Origin: Salipiger thiooxidans
Lineage (GTDB): Bacteria; Pseudomonadota; Alphaproteobacteria; Rhodobacterales; Rhodobacteraceae
Direction: 5' to 3'
NCBI RefSeq assembly: GCF_900102075.1
Contig: NZ_FNAV01000003.1
Location: forward strand, 62,001-126,000
DNA length: 64,000 nt
Each line of letters starts with the position of its first letter. The stretch's first letter is position 1. A program made the position numbers and the translations under genes. The notes beneath the pieces are model-generated. The model ran no database searches, had not been told where the DNA came from, and saw nothing but the letters and a program-made list of their open reading frames with translations. This document shows, one piece after another, positions 1-7,658 of the stretch.

Positions 1-341
1 AGGTCTCCGGCGGGCTGCTGCTGGTCTTCGGTCTGGGGTCCATCGCCGGGCCGCTGATCGCCGGCGTGGGGATGAGCTGGATCGGTCCGCAGGGCTTGTT
101 CCTGACCACCATCGTCGCGCATGTGCTGATGATCGCCTTCACCCTCCTGCGCATCGCCCGCCGCGCGCCGGTGCCCAATGCCGAGAAGGGCAGCTTCCAG
201 GTCAGCCCGCCGGCCCGCGCCGCCACCCCCGAGACCGCCGCGCTGGCCGTGGGCGAGGATGAGGACGCGCCGCTCGAACCCGCCCCGCCGCCCGCCGACG
301 CCCCGCCGTCCGAGGCCCAGGACGGCGCCCCCGGGCGCTGA
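1..341 (+). CDS. MFS transporter, C-terminal fragment (5' end outside window)
   Basis: Partial gene: the frame is open from the left edge (position 3) and stops at 339-341, giving about 113 residues. The visible part begins with a Gly-rich hydrophobic helix (GLGSIAGPLIAGVG), then a short turn (MSWIGPQG), then a last membrane helix (LFLTTIVAHVLMIAFTLL) and a basic RIARR stop-transfer. This is how the last two helices of a major facilitator superfamily carrier usually look. It is followed by a long Pro/Ala/Glu-rich cytoplasmic tail. An internal ATG at 69 is not a likely start because it cuts a helix. The substrate cannot be told from this fragment. Family call by pattern, moderately sure. Confidence 0.6.
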   Translation, partial: VSGGLLLVFGLGSIAGPLIAGVGMSWIGPQGLFLTTIVAHVLMIAFTLLRIARRAPVPNAEKGSFQVSPPARAATPETAALAVGEDEDAPLEPAPPPADAPPSEAQDGAPGR

Positions 342-439
342 GCGAAACGGCGCCGCCCACCCCTCCCCGGCACGGAATGGTTAACCGCCATCGTCGCCAG
401 GCCCTTGATTTGTCGTCGCAAGAAGCGCAGCTTTGCCGA

Positions 440-790
440 ATGAACAGCCTTACACCTTTTCCGGGATCCGGGCGCCCGACGCAGGACGTGGTCGCCTTTC
501 ACCGGACGGAGCTGAATGTCATCCTCTCGCTTTACGGCCGCATGGTCGCCGCGGGGGAATGGCGTGATTACGGGATTTCCTCGCTGCGCGACGTGGCGGT
601 GTTCTCGGTGTTCCGACGCACCGCGGAGAACCCGCTCTACCGCATCGAGAAGCGCCCCAAGCTGCGAAGTCGGCAGGGCGAATACGCGGTGATCGGCATG
701 GACGGGCAGGTGCTCAAGCGTGGCCACGACCTGCGCACCGTGCTGCGCGTGCTCGAGCGCAAGCTGATCCGTCCGGTCGATCTCGACTGA
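440..790 (+). CDS. DUF2794 family protein
   Basis: Encodes 116 residues. The body (TELNVILSLYGRMVAAGEWRD, then DYGISS, then FRRTAENPLYRIEKRP) is typical of DUF2794, a small soluble protein nearly confined to Alphaproteobacteria and of unknown role. The ATG at 440 is preferred over an in-frame ATG at 377 because the 21 extra residues are low-complexity and basic, and the family normally starts close to here. No clear Shine-Dalgarno site is visible before either start. It converges with the ureohydrolase gene, with a 48-base gap. Function not known. Confidence 0.85.
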   Translation: MNSLTPFPGSGRPTQDVVAFHRTELNVILSLYGRMVAAGEWRDYGISSLRDVAVFSVFRRTAENPLYRIEKRPKLRSRQGEYAVIGMDGQVLKRGHDLRTVLRVLERKLIRPVDLD

Positions 791-838
791 TCTCCCGGAC
801 CGATCCGCCCGCGGCCCAGCGGCTTTCGGCTGCGGCCG

Positions 839-1801
839 TCAGGCCGGCTTGCCGATCATCACGCAGAGCAGCTCGAACATCAGCGTGACGCCGAGGAACG
901 CAGTGCCCCCAGCCTGGTCGAAGGGCGGCGAAACCTCGACGAGATCGGCCCCGACGATGTTCAGCCCCTCGAGCTCGCGCACCACCTGCATCGCCTGGTA
1001 GCTGTTCGGACCGCCGACCTCGGGCGTGCCGGTGCCCGGCGCGAAGGTCGGGTCCACGAAGTCGATGTCGTAGCTGACGTAGCAGGGCTCGGAGCCCACG
1101 ATGTCGCGCGCCTCGGCCATCACGTCGGTCACGCCGCGCGCGTGGAATTCCTCGATCGGGATGATGCGGATGCCGTTGGCGGCGGCGAAATCGCGGTCCT
1201 CCATGTCGTACATGCTGCCACGGATGCCGATCTGCACCACCCGCTTGGGGTCGAGCAGGCCTTCCTCGACCGCACGGCGGAATGGCGTGCCATGGGTGTA
1301 GAGCTGGCCGCCGAAATAGCTGTTCCAGAGGTCGGTGTGGCTGTCGAAATGCACCATCCCGAGTGACGTCTCGCGCCCGAGCGCCCGCAGCACCGGCAGC
1401 GAGGTCAGATGGTCGCCACCCGCGGTGAGCGGCCGGATGCCGTTGCGGGTCAGCCGGTTGTAGAAGGCGGTGATGCGCTCCATGCTGTCGAGGATGTCGG
1501 CGGGGTTCGGACCCACGTCACCGAGATCGGCACAGGCGACCGTGTCGAAGGGGCGCAGCCCGGTGACCGGGTGCTGCGCCCGGATCATCGTCGAGGCATC
1601 GCGCAGCTGGCGCGGACCGTGGCGCGGGCCGGGGCGGTTGGTGGTGCCGCTGTCCCACGGCACGCCGACGATGCCGATCCCGACCTCGGAAAAACGGTCG
1701 TGATCCGGTTGCACCAGCGGCAGCCGCATGAAGGTCGGGATGCCCGCGAACCGCGGCAGGTCCATGCCCGAGATCGGATGGAAGAAGGGGTCGGTGGTCA
1801 T
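839..1801 (-). CDS. speB: agmatinase-family ureohydrolase
   Basis: 320-residue ureohydrolase of the arginase/agmatinase fold, normal family length. These enzymes use a dinuclear manganese centre to release urea from a guanidino compound. The metal ligands are visible in order: GGDH (about residue 128), HFDSHTD (about 152), YDIDFVDP (about 245) and a late Glu in VEVSPP. The second motif has Ser where most members have Ala (DAHxD). The N-terminus (PFFHPISGMDLPRFAGIPTF) and HGTPFRRAVEEG are shared by bacterial agmatinases and by guanidinobutyrase/guanidinase relatives, so the substrate may not be agmatine. Start is the ATG at 1801. It stands alone, 88 bases from the DUF599 gene upstream on the same strand. 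Family very sure, substrate uncertain. Confidence 0.8.
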   Translation of the reverse strand: MTTDPFFHPISGMDLPRFAGIPTFMRLPLVQPDHDRFSEVGIGIVGVPWDSGTTNRPGPRHGPRQLRDASTMIRAQHPVTGLRPFDTVACADLGDVGPNPADILDSMERITAFYNRLTRNGIRPLTAGGDHLTSLPVLRALGRETSLGMVHFDSHTDLWNSYFGGQLYTHGTPFRRAVEEGLLDPKRVVQIGIRGSMYDMEDRDFAAANGIRIIPIEEFHARGVTDVMAEARDIVGSEPCYVSYDIDFVDPTFAPGTGTPEVGGPNSYQAMQVVRELEGLNIVGADLVEVSPPFDQAGGTAFLGVTLMFELLCVMIGKPA

Positions 1802-1889
1802 GCTGTGTCCTTGCGTGGCCTGTGCCGGCGAGACGACCGCATTTCCGCCCCCCTTTGCAAGAGGTTTGCGCCGGCCCTCGGCCCCGGGC

Positions 1890-2591
1890 TCAGCTCTCGG
1901 GCTCGGTCTGCATCAGGATCTCGCGCGATTGCGAGGCGAACTCGCGACGCAGGATAACCACCAGCGTGACCACGGTGGCCGCGATCAGCGCCTCGCCGCC
2001 CAGCAGCCAGGCGGCGCTGGCGATGCCGAAATAGACCGAGCGCAGGCCGCGGTTGTAGCTGCGCGCCGCGAAGATGTTGATCTCCGCGGCCTTGGCGGCG
2101 CGGGTGTAAGAGATCTTGCTGCCGTTGTTGGGCACCGAGCCCATCATCACCGAGCAGTAACCGAACAGCCGGTTCGACCAGACGAACTTGAGAAAGGCAT
2201 TGGCGGCGAAGACGAGGATCAGGAAGAGCTTCACCTCCCAGACCACCACCGGCGCGTCGCTGTCGGCGAAATCGCCCGCCACGCCACGCAGCCGGTCGGC
2301 ATCGCCCAGAAGCGCGAAGATGCCCGAGATCGCGATCATCGAGGCCGAGGCGAAGAACGCCGTGCTCTGGCGCAGCGAGCCGACGATCTGGCTGTCGAAG
2401 ATGCGCGGCTGGCGGGTGACGAAATGCTCCATCCACGAGCGGCGGTAGACGGTCATCAGCTTCGACACCGACGGCCGCCGCGCGGGCGGGTTCTCGATGA
2501 TCCACGAGCTGCCGAGCCATGTCAGCGTCAGCAGCACCACGGCCACGCCGTCGAGCACCGAGAAATAGCCAAGGCGCTGGACCCACTCCAT
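1890..2591 (-). CDS. DUF599 family membrane protein
   Basis: 233-residue integral membrane protein of the DUF599 family. Hydrophobic stretches lie near the N-terminus (after MEWVQRLGYFSVLDG), around residues 85-100, 125-150 and 185-215, with the family-like R(x)YN(x)G segment (AARSYNRGLRSVYFG) before the last pair. The ATG at 2591 is chosen because the longer frame would run into the coding sequence of the gene upstream, whose stop lies only 4 bases away. It is therefore cotranscribed with the CopD/HemJ-like gene. Role unknown; localisation in the inner membrane is inferred from the helices. Confidence 0.8.
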   Translation of the reverse strand: MEWVQRLGYFSVLDGVAVVLLTLTWLGSSWIIENPPARRPSVSKLMTVYRRSWMEHFVTRQPRIFDSQIVGSLRQSTAFFASASMIAISGIFALLGDADRLRGVAGDFADSDAPVVVWEVKLFLILVFAANAFLKFVWSNRLFGYCSVMMGSVPNNGSKISYTRAAKAAEINIFAARSYNRGLRSVYFGIASAAWLLGGEALIAATVVTLVVILRREFASQSREILMQTEPES

Positions 2592-2595
2592 CACG

Positions 2596-3006
2596 TCAGA
2601 ACGGCTTCGCCACGACGACCCAGAGAATCGCGATGACACCGACGACGCTGATCTCGTTGAAGATCCGCAGGAAGAGATCGGATTCGCGGAACTCGCCGCG
2701 CCTGGCGCGCATCACCAGCTTCCCGGTCCAGACGTAGTGCAGCGCCAGCAGCGCCACGAGCGCGATCTTGAGATGGATCCACGGCGCCCACTGCCAGTAT
2801 TGCGCCAGCCCCAGCCCGGTGATCAGCGCGATCACCGCGAGCCCCGCCGAGAACCGGTAGAGCCTGATGGTCAGATCCCCAAGCGGGCCGAATTCGCCCA
2901 GCCGCGCATGTTCGCGTTTCCAGTAGATCAGCGCGCGCGGCACCGCGAAGATGGAGGTCATCCACCCCATCACGCAGAGAATGTGTATGATCTTCACCCA
3001 GTCCAT
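2596..3006 (-). CDS. CopD/HemJ-like membrane protein
   Basis: 136-residue protein with four predicted membrane helices. The N-terminus MDWVKIIHILCVMGWMTSIF, with His at residue 8, then AVPRALIYWKREHARLGEFG, resembles the HemJ/UPF0093 protoporphyrinogen oxidase family and the related CopD fold (conserved His in helix 1, PR-x-L-x-Y loop, HLKI helix, YRFSAGLAV). HemJ proteins convert protoporphyrinogen IX to protoporphyrin IX. Whether this copy does so, or is only a structural relative, cannot be decided here because short alphaproteobacterial paralogues exist. Lies 4 bases upstream of the DUF599 gene and is divergent from glcD across a 124-base promoter region. Confidence 0.65.
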   Translation of the reverse strand: MDWVKIIHILCVMGWMTSIFAVPRALIYWKREHARLGEFGPLGDLTIRLYRFSAGLAVIALITGLGLAQYWQWAPWIHLKIALVALLALHYVWTGKLVMRARRGEFRESDLFLRIFNEISVVGVIAILWVVVAKPF

Positions 3007-3085
3007 GGGCCAGTAGTGCTATCTTTTCTGCATGATGCGCAAGGTGCCGTTGGGCCGGTCGGGAAAAGCTCTGGCGCTCTGCGCA

Positions 3086-3110
3086 AATTGGTTATATGAC
3101 TTTACCAATT
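3086..3110. promoter_or_regulatory. inverted repeat ahead of glcD, possible GntR-type operator
   Basis: Two perfect 7-base arms, AATTGGT (3086-3092) and ACCAATT (3104-3110), flank an 11-base AT-rich spacer in otherwise very GC-rich DNA. Arms of this sequence (TGGT...ACCA) are typical half-sites of FadR/PdhR/LldR-type GntR regulators, which often control glycolate and lactate oxidase genes, although the usual spacer is 3 bases. The site lies 20 bases before the glcD start, between two divergent genes. Seen: the dyad. Inferred: operator role. Confidence 0.4.
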
Positions 3111-3130
3111 CCGGGATGGAGGACAGTCCG

Positions 3131-4573
3131 ATGCAGATGCCGGACCCAGATGCGCGGGTCATCGCCCGCAAATCCAGGATCGTCGCGCGGCTCCGAGAGG
3201 TGCTGCCCGCTGACGCGGTGATCGACGACATCGCCGAGACGCGCGCCTATGAATGCGACGCGCTCACCGCCTATCGCTGCCCGCCTCTCTGCGCGGTTCT
3301 GCCCTCGTCCACCGCCGAGGTCTCGGCGGTGCTGCGGGTCTGCCACGAAGAGGGCGTGCCGGTGGTGCCGCGCGGCTCGGGCACGTCGCTCGCAGGCGGC
3401 GCGCTGCCGACGGCGGATTCGGTGATCCTCGGCGTGGCGCGGATGAACGAGGTGCTCGAGACCGACTATCCCAACCGCTACATCCGGGTGCAGACCGGGC
3501 GCACCAACCTCAGCGTCACCGGCGCGGTGGAGGAGAACGATTTCTTCTACGCCCCCGACCCGTCGTCGCAGCTCGCCTGTGCCATTGCCGGCAACGTCGC
3601 GATGAACTCGGGCGGGGCGCATTGCCTCAAGTACGGTGTCACGACCAACAATCTGCTGGGCGTCACCATGGTGCTGATGGACGGCACCGTGGTCGAGCTT
3701 GGCGGCGCGCATCTGGACGCGGGCGGTCTGGATCTGCTGGGCGTGATCTGCGGCTCCGAGGGGCAGCTCGGCGTGGTGACCGAGGCGACGCTGCGCATCC
3801 TGCGCAAGCCCGAGGGCGCCCGGCCGGTGCTGATCGCCTTCAACTCGAACGAGGTCGCGGGGGCCTGCGTCTCTGACATCATCAAGGCGGGCGTACTGCC
3901 GGTGGCGATCGAGTTCATGGACCGCCCCTGCATCGTCGCCTGCGAGGCCTTCGCCAAGGCGGGCTACCCCGATTGCGAGGCGCTGCTGATCGTCGAGGTC
4001 GAGGGCTCGGAGTCGGAGATTGCCGAGCAGCTCGGGCTGATCCTGCAGATCGCCCGGCGCCACGACCCGGTGGAGCTGCGCGAGGCCAAGGACGCCGACG
4101 AGGCCGGCCGCATCTGGCTCGGCCGCAAGAGCGCCTTCGGGGCGATGGGGCAGATCAACGACTACATGTGCCTCGACGGCACCATCCCGGTGTCGGAACT
4201 GCCCTTCGTGCTCAAGCGCATCGGCGAGATGTCGAAGCAGTTCGGGCTCGAGGTCGCCAACGTCTTCCACGCGGGCGACGGCAACATGCACCCGCTGATC
4301 CTGTTCAACGCCAACCAGCCGGGGCAGCTCGAGCTCTGCGAGGAGTTCGGGGCCGAGATCCTGAAGCTCTGCGTCGAGGTCGGCGGCTGCCTGACCGGCG
4401 AGCACGGCGTGGGCATCGAGAAGCGCGACCTGATGTCGGTGCAGTACGGGGCGGTGGATCTCGATGCGCAGATGGCGGTGAAGGACGTGTTCGACCCGCA
4501 GTGGCTGCTGAACCCCGCCAAGGTGTTCCCCCTCGACGCCTCGGCGCCGCGGCGGACGCTGGCCGCGGAATGA
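3131..4573 (+). CDS. glcD: glycolate oxidase subunit GlcD (FAD-linked)
   Basis: 480-residue flavoprotein of the FAD/FMN-containing dehydrogenase family, normal length for GlcD. It is the catalytic subunit that oxidises glycolate to glyoxylate with GlcE and GlcF. The FAD-binding PCMH-type domain holds VPRGSGTSLAGGA (about residue 80) and YAPDPSSQ followed by GNVAMNSGG (about 140-160). The C-terminal half carries VFHAGDGNMHP and GEHGVGIEKR, conserved in this family. The ATG at 3131 has GGAGGA (3118-3123) at ideal spacing. The open frame reaches back to 3032, but that would read through the operator-like dyad. The dyad suggests effector-controlled expression. glcE follows after a 241-base gap filled with repeats. 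Confidence 0.92.
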   Translation: MQMPDPDARVIARKSRIVARLREVLPADAVIDDIAETRAYECDALTAYRCPPLCAVLPSSTAEVSAVLRVCHEEGVPVVPRGSGTSLAGGALPTADSVILGVARMNEVLETDYPNRYIRVQTGRTNLSVTGAVEENDFFYAPDPSSQLACAIAGNVAMNSGGAHCLKYGVTTNNLLGVTMVLMDGTVVELGGAHLDAGGLDLLGVICGSEGQLGVVTEATLRILRKPEGARPVLIAFNSNEVAGACVSDIIKAGVLPVAIEFMDRPCIVACEAFAKAGYPDCEALLIVEVEGSESEIAEQLGLILQIARRHDPVELREAKDADEAGRIWLGRKSAFGAMGQINDYMCLDGTIPVSELPFVLKRIGEMSKQFGLEVANVFHAGDGNMHPLILFNANQPGQLELCEEFGAEILKLCVEVGGCLTGEHGVGIEKRDLMSVQYGAVDLDAQMAVKDVFDPQWLLNPAKVFPLDASAPRRTLAAE

Positions 4574-4680
4574 CGGGTTTGGGCGGCGTGGTCCGGGCTC
4601 GGAGTGTCGCCGGGAGGCGGTGAGATCGACAGCGGGGTCCGCCGTCAGGAGGGGACGAGCGGATGAGGAGGGGCGCGGGC

Positions 4681-4766
4681 CCCGTCGCGGGGAGGCGGCA
4701 CGCGGACAAGGAGGGGATCTGCCCCCGTCGCCGGGAGGCGACACGCGGACAAGGAGGGGGCTCTGC
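4681..4766. repeat. 43-base tandem repeat, two copies, between glcD and glcE
   Basis: Two adjoining 43-base units begin at 4681 and 4724. Each reads CCCGTCGC(G/C)GGGAGGCG, then CACGCGGACAAGGAGGGG, with a few substitutions. A more decayed partial unit (GTCGCCGGGAGGCGG) lies near 4604-4620. The second unit runs into the dispersed hairpin element at 4755. No reading frame of note is present. Function not known. Confidence 0.7.
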
Positions 4767-4800
4767 CCCCGTCCCTTCGGGACTCCCCCGGGATATTTGG
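4755..4800. repeat. dispersed intergenic hairpin element, copy 1
   Basis: Starts AGGGGGCTCTGCCCCC, a 6-base-pair stem with a TCT loop, followed by GTCCCTTCGGGAC, a second stem-loop, and CTCCCCCGGGATATTTGG. The first 37 bases match the copy at 17503 with one difference. I recall such elements as common in Rhodobacteraceae intergenic regions. It sits just before the glcE start (4815) and could affect mRNA stability or glcE translation. Confidence 0.75.
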
Positions 4801-4814
4801 AGCCATTGGAAGAC

Positions 4815-5924
4815 ATGAGACCTGAGACCGAGGCCGAGCTGGCCAGCATGATCGAAGCCGCGCAGGGGCCGCTGCGGGTCCGGGGAGGAGGCACACGTGC
4901 CGTGGGCCGATCGGCCGGCGAGGTTCTGGATGTCGGCGGGCTGTCGGGCATCACGCTCTACGATCCGGGCGCGCTGACCATGGTGGCGCAGGCGGGCACG
5001 CCGCTGGCCGAGGTCGAGGCGGCGCTCGCGGCCGAGGGCCAGCGGCTCGCCTTCGAGCCGATGGATCACCGCGGGCTGCTGGGCACCTCGGGCGCGCCCA
5101 CCGTCGGCGGCATGGCGGCGGCGAATGTCTCGGGGTCGCGGCGGATATCCGTGGGCGCCTGCCGGGATTTCATGCTCGGGGTGCGTTTCGTCGACGGCGC
5201 CGGCCAGATCGTGCGCAACGGCGGGCGGGTGATGAAGAACGTCACCGGCTACGACCTGGTGAAGCTCATGGCAGGGAGCTGGGGCACTCTGGGGGTGCTG
5301 ACCGAGGTCGCCTTCAAGGTGCTGCCGCGCCCCGCCGCCAGTGCCACGGTGCTGCTGCCGGGGCTTGGCAACGATGCCGCCGTCGGGGCGATGTCGAGCG
5401 CCCTGGGCTCGCCCTTCGACGTGACCGGCGCGGCGCATCTGCCCGAGGGGCCCGACGGCGCGCCGCTGACGCTGATCCGGATCGAGGGGTTCGCCGAGTC
5501 CGTCGCCTACCGCGCCGAACGGCTGCACGAGATGTTCGCCGGGCATGCGCCGCGGGTCGAACGCGACCCCGAGCGCATCGACGCGCTCTGGCGCATGGTG
5601 CGCGACGTCGAGCCGTTCCACGGCCGGGCAGGCGATGTCTGGAAGGTTTCGTGCAAGCCCTCGGACGGCCCCGCGGTCGCCGAGCGGCTGGGCGCGTCGG
5701 GGCTGCTCTTCGACTGGGGCGGCGGGCTGGTCTGGGCGCTTCTGCCCGAGGGCACCGACGCACGGGCGCGGCTCGCGGGGCTTGGCGGCCACGCCACGCG
5801 GGTCCGTGGCACCGGCCGGCTGCCCACCTTCCAACCGGAACCGGCGCCGGTCGCGGCGCTTTCGGAGGGGCTGCGCCGGCGATTCGACCCGCGCGGCATC
5901 CTGAACCCCGGCGTGATGGCATGA
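4815..5924 (+). CDS. glcE: glycolate oxidase FAD-binding subunit GlcE
   Basis: 369 residues, the usual length of GlcE. It carries a shortened FAD-binding PCMH domain: LRVRGGGT (about residue 22), GLLGTSGAPTVGGMAAAN (about 95), then GARDFMLG-like ACRDFMLGVRFVDG and VMKNVTGYDLVKLMAGSWGTLG. This last segment is a GlcE hallmark. GlcE partners GlcD and GlcF in the membrane-associated glycolate oxidase complex. The ATG at 4815 begins the conserved MRPETEAEL segment; in-frame DNA upstream belongs to the repeat element. The stop overlaps the next start in ATGA form. Confidence 0.9.
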   Translation: MRPETEAELASMIEAAQGPLRVRGGGTRAVGRSAGEVLDVGGLSGITLYDPGALTMVAQAGTPLAEVEAALAAEGQRLAFEPMDHRGLLGTSGAPTVGGMAAANVSGSRRISVGACRDFMLGVRFVDGAGQIVRNGGRVMKNVTGYDLVKLMAGSWGTLGVLTEVAFKVLPRPAASATVLLPGLGNDAAVGAMSSALGSPFDVTGAAHLPEGPDGAPLTLIRIEGFAESVAYRAERLHEMFAGHAPRVERDPERIDALWRMVRDVEPFHGRAGDVWKVSCKPSDGPAVAERLGASGLLFDWGGGLVWALLPEGTDARARLAGLGGHATRVRGTGRLPTFQPEPAPVAALSEGLRRRFDPRGILNPGVMA

Positions 5925-6271
5925 CCCGCGACGGCGTCCTCCTCTTCACGCCCTGCTTCCTGGCCGGGTCGCTGATCTCCGCACCGGACCTTCAGCTGCG
6001 CCACTCGCTGACGCTCACGCTGGTCGTGGCGCTGGCGCTCGTTGTCGCAGCGGCGCGGGTTCTGGCGCGGCTGACACGCGGCCACGAGGCGTGGCTGGCC
6101 TCGCTGCTTGCCCTGTGGCAGGCCTGCGTGCTGACCGTCGCCGTGGTCACCGCCGCGCGTCGCGACCGGCGCATCGCCCCGCAGGCGCGCCGGTTTGCGA
6201 CCCTCGCCGGCCTTCCCGCCACTCCGCTTCCCTGGTTCGGGCGCGCCACCGCCCGGACGATGCTTACCTGA
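5921..6271 (+). CDS. small membrane protein between glcE and glcF
   Basis: 116 residues, start ATG at 5921 overlapping the glcE stop (ATGA), end 10 bases before glcF. The sequence has a hydrophobic stretch at about residues 5-20, a strong helix at about 28-45 (LTLTLVVALALVVAAA) and another at about 58-76 (WLASLLALWQACVLTVAVV), then a basic tail. I do not recognise a family. Its placement and coupling argue that it is translated with the glc genes; an accessory or anchor role would be a guess. It could be a chance frame, since GC-rich DNA gives many. Confidence 0.5.
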   Translation: MTRDGVLLFTPCFLAGSLISAPDLQLRHSLTLTLVVALALVVAAARVLARLTRGHEAWLASLLALWQACVLTVAVVTAARRDRRIAPQARRFATLAGLPATPLPWFGRATARTMLT

Positions 6272-6281
6272 GACCAGATCC

Positions 6282-7574
6282 ATGCAGACCAATTTCACCG
6301 ACGAGCAGCTTCAAGATCCCGGCACCGCCCGCGCCAACGAGATTCTGCGCGCCTGCGTGCACTGCGGGTTCTGCACCGCCACCTGCCCCACCTACCAGGT
6401 GCTGGGCGACGAGCTCGATTCTCCGCGCGGGCGCATCTACCTGATCAAGGACATGCTCGAGAACGAGCGCGTGCCGGACGAGAAGACCGTCAAGCACGTC
6501 GACCGCTGCCTGAGCTGTCTCGCCTGCATGACGACCTGCCCCTCGGGCGTGCATTACATGCACCTCGTCGACCATGCCCGCGCCTATATCGAGGAAAACT
6601 ACAAGCGGCCGTGGAGCGACCGCGCCCTGCGCTGGCTGCTGGCGCAGATCATCCCGCACCCCACCCGGTTCCGGATGGCGCTGCTTGGCGCCAAGATCGG
6701 CCGGCCCTTTGCGCGCCTCCTGCCCGACCCGCGGCTGCGCGCCATGCTCGACATGGCGCCGAAGACCATCCCGCCGGTCAGCCGCAACGACGACCCGCAG
6801 AGCTTTGCCGCCGAGGGCGGCTACCGCAAGCGCGTGGCGCTGATGACCGGCTGCGCCCAGAAGGCGCTCAACACCGACATCAACGACGCCACCATCCGCC
6901 TGCTCACCCGGCTTGGCTGCGAGGTCGTGGTGGTCGAGGGCGCGGGCTGCTGCGGCGCGCTCACCCACCACATGGGCAAGGAGCACGAGAGCCACGGCTC
7001 CGCCGCCCGCAACATAAGGGCCTGGACGCGCGAGATGGACGAGGACGGGCTCGACGCCATCGTCATCAACACCAGCGGCTGCGGCACCACGGTCAAGGAC
7101 TACGGCCACATGTTCCGCAACGATGCGCTGGCGGCGGATGCGGCGCGGGTCTCGGCCATCGCCATGGACGTGAGCGAGCTGCTGATGCAGCTCGACCTGC
7201 CCGAGGGCGCCGACAAGGGCACCCGCGTCGCCTACCATGCCGCCTGCTCGCTGCAGCACGGACAGAAGATCAAGACCTTCCCCAAGGACCTGCTCAAGCG
7301 CGCCGGTTTCGAGGTGGTGGAGCCCTCCGACCCGCATCTGTGCTGCGGCAGCGCCGGGACCTACAACCTTCTGCAGCCCGAGATCTCGGGCAAGCTGAAG
7401 GCGCGCAAGGTCCGCACGCTCGAGGCCAAGGCTCCCGACATCATCGCCGCCGGCAACATCGGCTGCATGATGCAGATCGGCTCGGGCACCGGCGTGCCGG
7501 TTGTGCACACCGTCGAACTGCTCGACTGGGCGACCGGCGGACCGCGGCCTCGTGCCTTGACCGCGGGCGGGTGA
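6282..7574 (+). CDS. glcF: glycolate oxidase iron-sulfur subunit GlcF
   Basis: 430 residues. Two 4Fe-4S ferredoxin motifs lie at the N-terminus: CVHCGFCTATCPTY (about residue 25) and CLSCLACMTTCPSG (about 78). Two CCG-type cysteine-rich domains follow, with GCCGALTHHMG (about 225) and CCGSAGTYNLLQPE (about 355). This is the standard layout of GlcF, which passes electrons from the flavin subunits to the quinone pool. The ATG at 6282 gives the conserved MQTNFTDEQL start; a longer frame upstream overlaps the small membrane gene. A 12-base perfect palindrome GGCAGGCCTGCC lies after the stop at 7594-7605 without a T-run. Confidence 0.92.
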   Translation: MQTNFTDEQLQDPGTARANEILRACVHCGFCTATCPTYQVLGDELDSPRGRIYLIKDMLENERVPDEKTVKHVDRCLSCLACMTTCPSGVHYMHLVDHARAYIEENYKRPWSDRALRWLLAQIIPHPTRFRMALLGAKIGRPFARLLPDPRLRAMLDMAPKTIPPVSRNDDPQSFAAEGGYRKRVALMTGCAQKALNTDINDATIRLLTRLGCEVVVVEGAGCCGALTHHMGKEHESHGSAARNIRAWTREMDEDGLDAIVINTSGCGTTVKDYGHMFRNDALAADAARVSAIAMDVSELLMQLDLPEGADKGTRVAYHAACSLQHGQKIKTFPKDLLKRAGFEVVEPSDPHLCCGSAGTYNLLQPEISGKLKARKVRTLEAKAPDIIAAGNIGCMMQIGSGTGVPVVHTVELLDWATGGPRPRALTAGG

Positions 7575-7658
7575 CCCCCGACAATCGGCGCGCGGCAGGC
7601 CTGCCAGAATTCTGACAAAAGCTGTTGATATGCCGTGGGCCTTATCGAGGGGAAATCC

